NCBI GenBank assembly: GCA_023205875.1
Contig: CP060769.1
Coordinates: 496,001-560,000, forward strand
Length of the DNA stretch: 64,000 bases
Reading direction: 5' to 3'
Source of the DNA: Chloropicon primus
Taxonomy: Eukaryota > Chlorophyta > Chloropicophyceae > Chloropicales > Chloropicaceae
Below, one piece after another: positions 30,608 to 39,684 of the stretch (its first letter is position 1; every line of letters starts with the position of its first letter). Both the position numbers and the translations under genes were made by a program. The notes under the pieces were generated by a model. The model searched no databases. It saw only the letters and a list, made by a program, of their open reading frames with translations, and was not told where the DNA came from.

Positions 30608-30979
30608 TCAGCCAAAGTGGGGAGCTGCACCGAAAGGATTAGCCGCCCTCATCATTCTCAACCCTCCTTTGCCGACGTTGCGTCCGACGTTGAACTCCCT
30701 TCTGGCGAGGTTCCTCTCCACGGGATGACCGAACATGGCACCTTCGAGGCCATGCTTCATGGCGTTCCCCATGATCCTCCCTCCGCCTTTGGCGACCTGG
30801 GCCCCCGCTCTGAAGAGTCTGGGGTGCCAAGTGTTATCCAGGAGCTGACGACCCGCGGTGTCCCCGGGAGCGATCGCATCCGCATCCACGACCTCAGCCT
30901 CCGCTGCTCTCGCGCTCGCGGCCGTTCCGAGGAGGAGCATCGCACACACGAGCATTGTCTTCATGCTGGTCGAGATCAT
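30608..30979 (-). CDS. Small secreted protein with acidic pro-part and cationic C-terminal part, copy 1
   Basis: 123 residues from the ATG at 30979 (a second ATG five codons later is also possible). Signal peptide MLVCAMLLLGTAASARA, then an acidic segment (EAEVVDADAIAPGDTAG), then a strongly basic Gly/Ala/His-containing part starting at TWHPRLFRAGAQVAKGGG and ending FGAAPHFG. By count this last part has about 12 Lys/Arg against 3 Glu, and no cysteines. This acidic-pro plus cationic-mature layout is typical of antimicrobial peptide precursors, but no known family matches and function is inference. A TATATA box lies about 170 bases upstream. The frame stays open upstream of the ATG but that part overlaps the promoter. 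Confidence 0.72.
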   Translation of the reverse strand: MISTSMKTMLVCAMLLLGTAASARAAEAEVVDADAIAPGDTAGRQLLDNTWHPRLFRAGAQVAKGGGRIMGNAMKHGLEGAMFGHPVERNLARREFNVGRNVGKGGLRMMRAANPFGAAPHFG

Positions 30980-31149
30980 CTTCCTGTCTTGTCTTCGGGT
31001 GATGTGATGTTGCGTAGTGTAGTGAGAAAATACTTTGCCTTGGGCTCGAGGGCTGGCTTGTTGTTCGCGAATTCTTTTTTTTCTTTTCGTAGCGGCTGCG
31101 TCGAAAGGCTCAGAATGCTTTTGACCCCCTCGTCGCCAACCGTCGCCGG

Positions 31150-31155
31150 TATATA
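31150..31155 (-). promoter_or_regulatory. TATA box of the cationic-peptide gene, copy 1
   Basis: TATATA in the context GGGTATATACCGG on the minus strand, about 170 bases upstream of the chosen ATG. Conserved exactly in copy 2. A clear TATA box is unusual among the genes of this window. Confidence 0.55.
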
Positions 31156-31971
31156 CCCGTCCTTGGCCTCGTCGTCCCCTCGTCACGAGCTTCGTCTCGG
31201 GAACCGGCTTCGAAATAGAAAACCCTTGTTGGCGTTACTGCCCGTGACTTGTGAAAAACGGCCGAATTTTTATCAGTCAGACATCACGTTTGTGGTGTGT
31301 TGAGGTCATGAGACGATCGATGGCATCACGGGCGGTGTGACCGTCTCCTGGAGTACTGCTCCGACCCTTACCCCCCCTTCCCTCCACCATCACCATCACC
31401 ATCAGTGACGGTCCATCACGATCACCATCTCCTCTCTCTGTTCTTTTCTCTTCTGGTGGATTTCTCCCTTCCGCTGAACCATCATAACGGGCGAGCACGA
31501 GGGCGAACACGAGGGCGAAGAAGAAAAAGAAGGAGGAACGGAGAGCGAGCGCGTCTCGGAAGTACTGTACAAGGAAGTCCAAGCAAGCCTCTTAAAGACT
31601 TGCACGGGACTGAGTTATTCTTATTCATTTCAAACTATAATTCACCTAGATACTCTCGAACACCACGAGCGAGGCCATTCCTTCGCTTCACACGCGCTCT
31701 CCCATGGCCCGACCGAGGCCTGCAGACCAACGAAGCATCCGTGTGGCAGTGAGATCATCCGTGATGATCGATCCCATCACGAGAGAGAGGCGATGGACAG
31801 TTGCCCCAGCTTGTGCCGACAGGCGTTCACACTCTGCTGTCGATGAGTCCTGCGGTGGCGGTCACGCTCGCGGACAAGCAAATAAGCGGTGTGATGTGCA
31901 GTGATGATGAAAGAGGTAATGGAATTAAATCAATAAAGAGCTTGCTTAACTTATCATTGCGGAAAAGCCTT

Positions 31972-32343
31972 TCAGCCAAAGTGGGGAGCTGCACCGAAAG
32001 GATTAGCCGCCCTCATCATTCTCAACCCTCCTTTGCCGACGTTGCGTCCGACGTTGAACTCCCTTCTGGCGAGGTTCCTCTCCACGGGATGACCGAACAT
32101 GGCACCTTCGAGGCCATGCTTCATGGCGTTCCCCATGATCCTCCCTCCGCCTTTGGCGACCTGGGCCCCCGCTCTGAAGAGTCTGGGGTGCCAAGTGTTA
32201 TCCAGGAGCTGACGACCCGCGGTGTCCCCGGGAGCGATCGCATCCGCATCCACGACCTCAGCCTCCGCTGCTCTCGCGCTCGCGGCCGTTCCGAGGAGGA
32301 GCATCGCACACACGAGCATTGTCTTCATGCTGGTCGAGATCAT
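31972..32343 (-). CDS. Small secreted protein with acidic pro-part and cationic C-terminal part, copy 2
   Basis: Same 123-residue product as the copy at 30608-30979, with no coding difference that I could find. Its own promoter, including the TATA box at 32514, is duplicated with it, so both copies can be expressed. The identity means either a very recent duplication or ongoing gene conversion. See copy 1 for the layout of the product. Confidence 0.72.
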   Translation of the reverse strand: MISTSMKTMLVCAMLLLGTAASARAAEAEVVDADAIAPGDTAGRQLLDNTWHPRLFRAGAQVAKGGGRIMGNAMKHGLEGAMFGHPVERNLARREFNVGRNVGKGGLRMMRAANPFGAAPHFG

Positions 32344-32513
32344 CTTCCTGTCTTGTCTTCGGGTGATGTGATGTTGCGTAGTGTAGTGAGAAAATACTTT
32401 GCCTTGGGCTCGAGGGCTGGCTTGTTGTTCGCGAATTCTTTTTTTTCTTTTCGTAGCGGCTGCGTCGAAAGGCTCAGAATGCTTTTGACCCCCTCGTCGC
32501 CAACCGTCGCCGG

Positions 32514-32519
32514 TATATA
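32514..32519 (-). promoter_or_regulatory. TATA box of the cationic-peptide gene, copy 2
   Basis: Exact counterpart of the TATATA at 31150, shifted by 1,364 bases. Upstream sequence to 32834 is repeat; 32835-33124 is the 5' region of RAB23 and includes a CGA/GAC-rich run near 32900-32945. Confidence 0.55.
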
Positions 32520-33124
32520 CCCGTCCTTGGCCTCGTCGTCCCCTCGTCACGAGCTTCGTCTCGGGAACCGGCTTCGAAATAGAAAACCCTTGTTGGCGTT
32601 ACTGCCCGTGACTTGTGAAAAACGGCCGAATTTTTATCAGTCAGACATCACGTTTGTGGTGTGTTGAGGTCATGAGACGATCGATGGCATCACGGGCGGT
32701 GTGACCGTCTCCTGGAGTACTGCTCCGACCCTTACCCCCCCTTCCCTCCACCATCACCATCACCATCAGTGACGGTCCATCACGATCACCATCTCCTCTG
32801 TTCTTTTCTCTTCTGGTGGATTTTCTCCCTTCGCGAATTCAAAGGGACCTGTCGCGCCTTCACAGGACAAGAGACGAGAGGTGCAAGATCATCGCATCCC
32901 CACCACGAGGACGACGACAACGACGACGACGACGACGAGGACGAGGACACTGCGACGTCCAGGGCGATCCCTTCATTCCAAAGGAGGCACCTTTCCACCG
33001 CAAACGAACACAACACACGCAGAGACACACAGAGAGAGCTAGCGAGCTAGCTAGGTAGCTGAGAGGTTTGTTCGTAAACAGTTCAGTTCGGAGGCAGTTG
33101 GAGTTGGAGTGAAGAGGAGCGAAG

Positions 33125-34076
33125 ATGTTGGAAGAAGATTTCGAGAAGACGATCAAGGTATTGATTGTTGGGAATGGGAAGGTCGGGAAGTCGAGCATGA
33201 TCCGCAGGTTTTGCACGGGGACTTTCACCAACACCTACAAGAGGACCATAGGCGTGGACTTTTTAGAAAAAGTGCAGTATTGTAGGGATCTCGGGGAGGA
33301 CGTTCGCATGATGTTGTGGGACACAGCAGGACAGGTCAGTCACACCCTTGATGGAGGAATTGGACAACCCTTTCCTCTCTCTCTCTCTCTCTCTCTCTCC
33401 CTCTCTCTCTCTCTTTCTTGCTTGCTTGGTGTTCTGACTCTTGTGGACTCTACTCGAGCAGGAGGAGTATGATACGATCACTCGAACGTATTACAGGGGA
33501 GCAGGAGCTTGCGTCCTAGCCTTCTCCACGACAGATAGAGACTCCTTCAGGGCGGTGTCGACTTGGAAGAAGAAGGTGGAAGCGGAATGCGGAGAGATAG
33601 CGATGGTTCTGGTGCAGACCAAGGTGGACCTGATAGACCAGGCGGTGGTGGACAAGGACGAGGCGGAGCAGCTGGCCGAGAACCTGGGACTGAAGTTCTA
33701 TCGCACGTCCGTGAAAGACAACCTCAATGTGGATCTTGTTTTCGAGGACCTTGTGAGCCTTGCGGACCAGTACGCCCAAAACCAGGAGCAGACGCGTAGG
33801 CGGTCCTCGCATACGGACACGGCCGGCGGGGAGAGTGGATCAGTGAGTGGGGCAGGTCACGCAGACTTCGCAGGCAGCGGCACGAGCAAGAAGGGAGGAG
33901 ATGTTGACGACAATTCTCCCGTGAAGAAGAAAAGCATCTTCAAGACCAAGAAGGACACGAAAGACGAGAGCGTGGCAGGCATGGGGGAGTCCTTCACCAT
34001 AAGCGGGCCATCCAAGCAAAGGTCTGGAGGAAAGAAGAAGATGAAGTCCAAACTAAAAAATTGCTCCATCGCATGA
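33125..34076 (+). CDS. RAB23: Small GTPase RAB23
   Basis: About 274 residues from two exons, 33125-33334 and 33462-34076. The intron contains a long CT run (about 33377-33414). The start MLEEDFEKTIKVLIVGNGKV, P-loop GNGKVGKSSMI, TIGVDFLEK, WDTAGQEEYD, FSTTDRDSF and FYRTSVKDNLNV all match animal RAB23 closely. The guanine-binding motif is TKVD rather than the usual NKxD. The C-terminal linker is longer than in animals and Lys/Ser-rich, ending NCSIA, a CaaX-like prenylation site comparable to the animal CSIP. RAB23 works in ciliary and endosomal traffic. Confidence 0.92.
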
Positions 34077-34245
34077 AGACCAGCCAAATCGCTTTGTGAA
34101 TGGAGCAAGAAAGACGCAGGTGGGTTTTAGGAAGTAAGCAAGCTAACTAAGCTCATTTTGATAACACAATACGCGTGAAGTATCGAGAGAGAGAAGATGA
34201 CAAAAGAATCTGTCTAATTGCACCGGCATGTACGTGCGCCCCAGC

Positions 34246-36087
34246 TTACAAGAGAGAGGGCTCTGGTTCTGGGCACGACCCTTCCAGGAGCTCCTGCCAC
34301 TTTTGATCAGCCACCACGCAGTGCTGGTCTCTCAGTCTATCGAGCTCGCCCAAATCACCACCCGCCTCGAGGACCGTGTGAAACAATCCGATGAGGCCCT
34401 TCTTGAAGTCAAGGTAGGGGCTTGCGATCAGAAGGCAGACTTTGAGTTGGTACACACCTTCCCCAAGCTCCCCGCGATCGAGGGACGCTCTGATCAAAGG
34501 CTCAAAGTGCAACTCGCCCAGAAGCCCCAACTCTTCCTTGCCCAGCTCGAACTGAAGGAGCTCAGCAGCCCTGCGCTCCCTGCGCTGCTCGCACAAGCTC
34601 TGCAGCAGAACCAAGAGTCCGTTCTCGTTGACTTTCCACTGAATGGAGCCATCCTTCCTGTCGCCGAACAAGCCGAGCACCTCGTCCACCCTCTCCCCGC
34701 TGGCCGCCCTCAGCATGGTGACGATGGCCTCGTTCGCTATTTTATCCGTGTCGTAGCCCAGCCACTTCCAGGCCCCCAAGAGATTGTCGAACTCTCCAAA
34801 GCCCGCCTCCTCGCTCAGTACCGCCATCCTCGTGACCACCAGGGTTGACTCCAAGGGTGCAGGGACCATCATCTCAAAGGCTTTTCTGACGACGTTCACC
34901 GCCCCCACCAGGTCCCCGCCCTTCGAATACGCATGGACCGCCGCGTGGTAAGCCTTCGGACCCGGCAAAATTCCAGCCACCCTCATCTCCTCCAGGCACA
35001 CCACCGCGTCGTCTCCCCTTCCTTCCAAGGCGCAAGCCTTGAGGGTCTCGTGGTAGTACAGGCACCTCTCGCTGGTCTCCGGGTACCATTCGCTCGTGCC
35101 GGTGACCCTGGCCGGGTGAACCAAATCCACAGCCACAGGCTGATCATCCTTCTCGTCCTCCCCAAAGTCGTTGTCGACGGATTCCTCCGCCGACGAGTCC
35201 TTCTTCTTGGCCTTCCTTTTCCTTCTCGTGCTGGTGCCAAACTGGGGAAGGACGGCCTGGGATGCCTGCTGCTCCTGGACCGCCCAGTGCTGCTCGTTCG
35301 CCTCGTTCAAGAAATTTTCGGCCAAGAACCTGTCTTGCATCTCCATCAGAACGTCCCTTGCGAAGCCCAAGTCGTCGGACTCCGCCATGAAGTCGAGGTC
35401 GCCCTCGCCGGACTTCCCCTCCTCGGTCTCCGCGAGGAGCTGAAGGGACCGCCAGTCCGAGGGGTCCAGGTACTCGTTGTCGTACTCGCCTCTCCCTCCC
35501 TCCTCCCACTCGTCCTCGTCATACGACTGAGACTCGGTGACGTCCTCCTCCCCGCCGCTGTCAGCCTCGCCACGCACCGAGCCAGCTCGCAGCGCCTCCT
35601 CGTCAAAGTAGAACTCCTCCCCGTCCTCGTCGTCTATGGAAGTCCCCGTCTTCAGGTCGAAGAGGGACGCCGCCAGCTCGTTGTCATTCTCATCGTCGTA
35701 AGCATACGCCTCCTCCTCCTCCTCGCCCTCCTCCTCCTCGTCCTCGTCCCGAAGCTCCGTCCCCTTCCCCTTGGCCTCCGTCTCCTCACTGAAGTCCTCC
35801 TCCCCCTCCGTCCTCTCCCTCCCCTCCTCCCCGTCCTCCGCACTCAAGCTGAACCCAACCTTCCACGCCAGGCACGACACTCCCCCCCTCGAGGCCCTCC
35901 TCGCCACCATCGCGCTCCTCGCTCCTCCTCCTCCTCCTCCGCTCCTCGTGGTCCCCACCTTGGTGCCCAAACTCCTCGTCCTCGTTCCCTCCCGCTGCAC
36001 GAACCGACAACCCAGGCGTCCGCTCGCCGCCATCGTCGCCGCCGTCGTCGTCGTCATCATCGTCGTGCGGCGGTGTCGGACCTCCAT
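34246..36087 (-). CDS. PPR-like helical repeat protein, probably plastid
   Basis: 613 residues from the ATG at 36087. The N-terminal 80 residues (Thr/Arg/Gly-rich, no acidic residues for long stretches) suggest a transit peptide. A very acidic low-complexity region spans about 95-270. From about 365 on it has helical hairpins with PPR-like spacing (YYHETLKACALEGRGDDAVV; AYHAAVHAYSKGGDLVGAVN; VNENGLLVLLQSLCEQRRER). PPR proteins bind organelle RNA and act in its processing, stability or translation. Only three or four repeats are recognisable, so RNA binding is plausible but not shown. Confidence 0.65.
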   Translation of the reverse strand: MEVRHRRTTMMTTTTAATMAASGRLGCRFVQREGTRTRSLGTKVGTTRSGGGGGGARSAMVARRASRGGVSCLAWKVGFSLSAEDGEEGRERTEGEEDFSEETEAKGKGTELRDEDEEEEGEEEEEAYAYDDENDNELAASLFDLKTGTSIDDEDGEEFYFDEEALRAGSVRGEADSGGEEDVTESQSYDEDEWEEGGRGEYDNEYLDPSDWRSLQLLAETEEGKSGEGDLDFMAESDDLGFARDVLMEMQDRFLAENFLNEANEQHWAVQEQQASQAVLPQFGTSTRRKRKAKKKDSSAEESVDNDFGEDEKDDQPVAVDLVHPARVTGTSEWYPETSERCLYYHETLKACALEGRGDDAVVCLEEMRVAGILPGPKAYHAAVHAYSKGGDLVGAVNVVRKAFEMMVPAPLESTLVVTRMAVLSEEAGFGEFDNLLGAWKWLGYDTDKIANEAIVTMLRAASGERVDEVLGLFGDRKDGSIQWKVNENGLLVLLQSLCEQRRERRAAELLQFELGKEELGLLGELHFEPLIRASLDRGELGEGVYQLKVCLLIASPYLDFKKGLIGLFHTVLEAGGDLGELDRLRDQHCVVADQKWQELLEGSCPEPEPSLL

Positions 36088-36576
36088 CTCCTTTCCTCCC
36101 CTCTGCTCTGCTCTTGCTCTGTTCTGTTCTGTCTCGATGCCTCGAACGGGATCAGCTGGATGGAATGGAATGGAATGGAATGGTTCGTCCCGACCCGAGG
36201 GCCGTTTCGTGGAAGATACGGTTGTATCGAAAGATCGCGACAAGGCGGTTTGGATGTTCTATCCTGGAAGGGATTCCCCCTCCTCGTGTTCCCTTGCTCC
36301 CTCGTGTTCCTTTCGTTCTCGTTCTCTTCTCCTTCCTGGCCTCCAAGGTGTTGGTGTTTGGATAAGGCGCTGCCCTTTTTTCCTTTTCCAGCGGAGAGGG
36401 GAGGAGAGGGATTGAGTTTGAGAAAGGGAAGCATGAAGGGATCAAGGGGAACAAGACAAGACAAGACAAGACAAGGATGAAAGAATCAAAGAATCAAAAC
36501 AAAGTATCTGTCGACCTCACTCCCTTTTCCTTCTTTCCTTCCTCCCTTTTGGCTCTTTTATCCGGTTTGTGTTTGT
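36088..36576. other. Intergenic region with simple repeats
   Basis: Upstream of the PPR-like gene and downstream of TPT (both minus strand). Contains a GGAAT pentamer run (about 36161-36182) and an ACAAG pentamer run (about 36450-36475). No gene. Confidence 0.6.
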
Positions 36577-37812
36577 TTATTTCTTGGCGTGCTTGGCCCT
36601 GGACTGGAGCTCTGTGTACAACGCGGTACCGGCGAGAGCAATGCCGGTTCCGATGATGGTCTTCGTGGTCAGCACGTTGCCGAAGAACACGACGGAGCTC
36701 CCTATGATGATGATGCGCTTGATCACGTTGCAAACACCATGGGAAACCGGGTTCACGCGCTGCAAGGTGTTGAAAGCAAACTGATTGTACAAGTGGTAGA
36801 ACAGGCCGACGGAGAACAAGTAAGTCCCGAACTTGGCCCAGCCCAGCTTGGCCACCGCGGCTTGGATTCCCGCGGGAAGGGCCTGGCCCTCCATGATCAG
36901 GGCCAGGGGCGCGCAGAGCACGACCGAGATGACGGTGGTGTACGCGTACAAGGCCGTACTGCCGAGGTCCTTGACGTCCGACATCGTCTTCTTGCTCAGC
37001 ACCGCCCTGAACCCGAAGGTCAAGTTGCTGAACATGGCGCTAAGAAAGCCAAGCCAGTTGAACGACAGCTCGCTGGCGCAGACCATTCCCACGCCGAAGA
37101 TGATGGGAACCAAGGAACCCAGAACCGGGAGGGGCGTCGGCGTTCCGAGGATGGACCACTGCAGCACGGCACTGAACGCCGGCTCCAGTGTCTTGACGGT
37201 GTGCGTGAGCGAGATTGCGACAGCTGCGAAGGACAAGTTCGCAGCAATGTGTCCAAACGCATGCATGGACGCCGGTCCCGATATCTTCTTGAGCTCCTCC
37301 CCCGTGATCGGTCTCCCGAACGACGCCTTCTTGAAGCCCAACCCATAACACACCAAGCAGTAGATCGCGCCCACGACAACGTGGACCGTGCTCACCGTCC
37401 ATGGGAACGGGAAACTCTTGTAGAGCGTCTTGTTGGTCAAGTTGAAGCACACGTTCACCGCGTACCACAATGCTATGTATCCCGCAGTCACAAGCTTCGA
37501 GGATGAGGATGAGGACGAGGACGAGGAGGAATCACCTGAGGCAGACGACGCCGACGCCGACGCCTTGCACACCAATACCCTCTTCCTCAACACCTTCACC
37601 CTCTTCGTTCCGCCCACGCCCATGCCCATGTCCATGCCCATGTCCATGGTGTCCGTGGGTTTGTTGCTCGCTTCCGTGTGGATCCTTTTCCTTGCTGCGT
37701 CGTTGGCGTTGGTCCTTCCACGCAAGGCGGCGGTGCGGGTGACCCTGATGGCGGAGGATCCGAAGTCCACCCTCCTCGTCCTCGTCGTCGTCGTCCTCAT
37801 GGTCATGGTCAT
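36577..37812 (-). CDS. TPT: Plastid triose-phosphate/phosphate translocator
   Basis: 411 residues. The first 100 or so residues are Thr/Arg/Met/Ser-rich with no hydrophobic segment; a plausible cleavage region is VLVCKASASASS before a poly-Ser tract. The body has the multiple helices of the plastid phosphate-translocator family, with LSFAAVAISLTHTVKTLEPA, SELSFNWLGFLSAMFSNLTF, FYHLYNQFAFNTLQRVNPVS and VIKRIIIIGSSVVFFGN. The stretch around NTLQRVNP and IFG/FFGN is closer to TPT than to the PEP or glucose-6-phosphate translocators. It would exchange triose phosphates for phosphate at the inner envelope. It shares a divergent promoter with a PfkB kinase gene. Confidence 0.88.
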   Translation of the reverse strand: MTMTMRTTTTRTRRVDFGSSAIRVTRTAALRGRTNANDAARKRIHTEASNKPTDTMDMGMDMGMGVGGTKRVKVLRKRVLVCKASASASSASGDSSSSSSSSSSSKLVTAGYIALWYAVNVCFNLTNKTLYKSFPFPWTVSTVHVVVGAIYCLVCYGLGFKKASFGRPITGEELKKISGPASMHAFGHIAANLSFAAVAISLTHTVKTLEPAFSAVLQWSILGTPTPLPVLGSLVPIIFGVGMVCASELSFNWLGFLSAMFSNLTFGFRAVLSKKTMSDVKDLGSTALYAYTTVISVVLCAPLALIMEGQALPAGIQAAVAKLGWAKFGTYLFSVGLFYHLYNQFAFNTLQRVNPVSHGVCNVIKRIIIIGSSVVFFGNVLTTKTIIGTGIALAGTALYTELQSRAKHAKK

Positions 37813-37934
37813 GGTCAGAGTAGCGGCGCGAGGTGCGGCGCGAGATTAAGCTTCTGCTTCAGCGGAGAGGAGGAGAGGAGGAGAGGAGGACGACAGAGGA
37901 GGAGGAGGAGGAGAGAGGAGGAGGGAGGAGGGGT

Positions 37935-37968
37935 TGAGAGAAAGAGCGGGTCGAGATCTTTCCAACGA
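37935..37968. repeat. 34-base promoter element, copy 1
   Basis: Starts TGAGAGAAAGAGCGGGTCGA and ends TCTTTCCAACGA. Same orientation as copy 2, about 120 bases upstream of the TPT start codon. Confidence 0.9.
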
Positions 37969-38122
37969 GCTCTCGCTTGATGGGAGGAAAGGAAGAATAG
38001 AGTCTTCTCTGTGGAAAGGAAAGGAAAGGAAAGGAATCATACCAAGGACAACGACGACGACGACGACGACGACGAGGACGAGAGCGGAGGAGGAGGAGGA
38101 GGGAGGAGGAGGGAGGGGCCGC

Positions 38123-38156
38123 TGAGAGAAAGAGCGGGTCGAAATCTTTCCAACGA
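38123..38156. repeat. 34-base promoter element, copy 2
   Basis: One mismatch (G to A) relative to copy 1, 188 bases away. Preceded in both cases by a GGAGG-rich stretch, so the duplicated block may be nearer 60 bases. About 75 bases upstream of the PfkB start codon. Confidence 0.9.
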
Positions 38157-38228
38157 CCTGAGACAGAGGAAGAGGAAGAGGAAGAGGAAGAGACGCCAGT
38201 CTCTCTGTAACGGCCAGCAGGGCAGAGG

Positions 38229-39533
38229 ATGACGGTGGGGGTGGGGGTGTCTCAACAACCACGCTCTCTCTCGTGTCGGAAGGCGAGGGGACTCGAGGCG
38301 AGGGGACTTGTTCGTGCGTCCTCGTCCTCCTCTCCTCTGTCGAGGCGGACGCTGAGGAACATCTTGTGGACCGAGGAGGAACAGAGCTTGCTTTGGCCCC
38401 GAAAGGAGAAGGCTGCCGTGGTGGTTGGGATGGGAGCGGCGTGTCTTGACTTGCTGGCCACTGTGTCGAGGTATCCGGATCCGGATGAGAAGGTCCGCTC
38501 GGTGGGTTTCAAGCAGGAGGGGGGAGGGAACGCGGGGAACTGCCTGACGGCGGTCGCGAGGCTGCTGGAACCGACGGACGGGATGGGGGTGAGCCTTATT
38601 TCCAAGGTCGGACTGGACTCCGCGGGAGAGGCGGTCGTGAGGGATCTGGAGGAGGAGGGGGTGGACTGCTCGCTGGTGTACCGGGGCGGGGAGACGACCG
38701 CTTTCTCGTACATAATCGTGGACGAGAAGGACAAGACGAGGACGTGCATTCACACTCCGCTGGCGGAGCCCATGCTCGAGGGGGAGGTGGCAGACGTCAG
38801 GGACAAGGCCGAGCGAATCATGGGGTCGGCCTCCGTCGTCGTTTTCGATGGAAGGCACACTGAAGCCTCCATCGTGCTGGCCCAAGTCGCCGCGGAGAAC
38901 AGGGTTCCCATCCTGCTGGACGCGGAGAAGCCTCGGGAGAACCTCGAGGAGCTTCTGGCCCTTGCAGACGTTGCCGTGTGCCCCGAAAGTTTCGCCAAGG
39001 AGATGCTCGGAAGGAAGGAAAGCCAGGGGATCGCGGGAGACTTCTTGTGCCTGGCCAGAGAATTCCTTCCGAGGGCAAAGCTCGTTCTGATCACGAGGGG
39101 GAGCGAGGGAAGCGTGGCCTTGGCGAGCCCGACGCCCGGGGGCCTGGTGAGGGACATCGAGGAGTCCATCTCGATCGAGGCGAGCGGGCTGGGTTCCAGC
39201 GGGGGCGCCCCCCTCTCGCCATTCCTGAGGTCCTCGGACGACGCGGGGGTTCTCTTGCCCGATGCGCGGGACGTCGGAAATTCTTGCGTTGCCTCTGGAA
39301 GCTGCCACATTCCCAGCGTCGTCGACACCACCGGGGCCGGGGACGCGTTCATCGGGGCCATGGCTTTCGCCCTCGCTCGCCCCAAAACCTTTGCCGAGTC
39401 GCCCCTGTCGCGAGTGATTCTGCTGGCGAGCGTGGTGGCCGGCTTGAAGTGCCAGCAAGTCGGGGCGAGGTCAGGCCTGCCATCTTCCGATCTGCTCGAC
39501 CTTGATAAGATGCTCGACCTTGATAATGTATAA
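38229..39533 (+). CDS. PfkB-family carbohydrate kinase, probably plastid
   Basis: 434 residues. The N-terminal 60 residues are Arg/Ser-rich and transit-like. The ribokinase fold begins VVVGMGAACLDLLATVSRYP, with the substrate-binding GGGNAGNCLTAVARL, and ends in the catalytic signature VDTTGAGDAFIGAMAFAL, whose Asp is the catalytic base. It resembles plant PfkB-like sugar kinases whose substrate is not well defined (ketohexokinase-like). An insertion of about 50 residues (about 300-350) precedes the active site. Shared promoter with TPT suggests co-expression in carbon metabolism; that is inference. Confidence 0.85.
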   Translation: MTVGVGVSQQPRSLSCRKARGLEARGLVRASSSSSPLSRRTLRNILWTEEEQSLLWPRKEKAAVVVGMGAACLDLLATVSRYPDPDEKVRSVGFKQEGGGNAGNCLTAVARLLEPTDGMGVSLISKVGLDSAGEAVVRDLEEEGVDCSLVYRGGETTAFSYIIVDEKDKTRTCIHTPLAEPMLEGEVADVRDKAERIMGSASVVVFDGRHTEASIVLAQVAAENRVPILLDAEKPRENLEELLALADVAVCPESFAKEMLGRKESQGIAGDFLCLAREFLPRAKLVLITRGSEGSVALASPTPGGLVRDIEESISIEASGLGSSGGAPLSPFLRSSDDAGVLLPDARDVGNSCVASGSCHIPSVVDTTGAGDAFIGAMAFALARPKTFAESPLSRVILLASVVAGLKCQQVGARSGLPSSDLLDLDKMLDLDNV

Positions 39534-39684
39534 CAGAGAGATCAGCGTAGTGTCCAAGTCCTTGCCTTGTGTTCTCGATACGCTAACCCACGTGTTTGGT
39601 TTGGTTTTTCTTTTGATTACTTGTTCCTCTTACGGCACAGCCAACCCATACCATAGTTAAGAGTTAGAGTGTCCGATGGCCAAC

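Larger units (their letters stand above)
30198..31471. repeat. Tandem segmental duplication, left copy
   Basis: Matches 31562-32834 with a shift of 1,364 bases. The minus-strand gene inside (30608-30979) is identical in both copies. The few substitutions I noticed lie between 30215 and 30475, with a small CT-length difference near 31436. The sequence upstream of the gene (30980-31471) is promoter plus spacer and holds no other supportable gene; 30183-30607 is the 3' side of both RNase T2 and the small gene. No terminal inverted repeats, target-site duplication or polymerase coding was seen. Confidence 0.95.
31562..32834. repeat. Tandem segmental duplication, right copy
   Basis: Second copy of the 30198-31471 segment. 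The two are separated by about 90 bases of unique GA-rich sequence (31472-31561). Similarity stops in a TTCTCCCTTCG context around 32834. After it comes unique sequence leading to RAB23. Confidence 0.95.
37813..38228. promoter_or_regulatory. Divergent TPT/PfkB promoter region
   Basis: 416 bases between two start codons. Mostly GA-rich on the plus strand, with a GGAAA run (38012-38034), an ACG run (38048-38075) and a 34-base element present twice (listed separately). No TATA box seen. Confidence 0.55.

Noticed and set aside
30449-31303. 284-codon frame antisense to the cationic-peptide gene (and its copy at 31801-32667)
   Set aside because: Opposite strand of a gene with a clear signal peptide and TATA box; no domain, and the copies differ at non-silent positions in this reading.
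30198-32834. Two long direct repeats flanking a short spacer, as in an LTR-type element
   Set aside because: The repeats hold a complete host-like gene with its own promoter, the spacer is only about 90 bases, and no terminal or polymerase features are present; a tandem duplication explains it.
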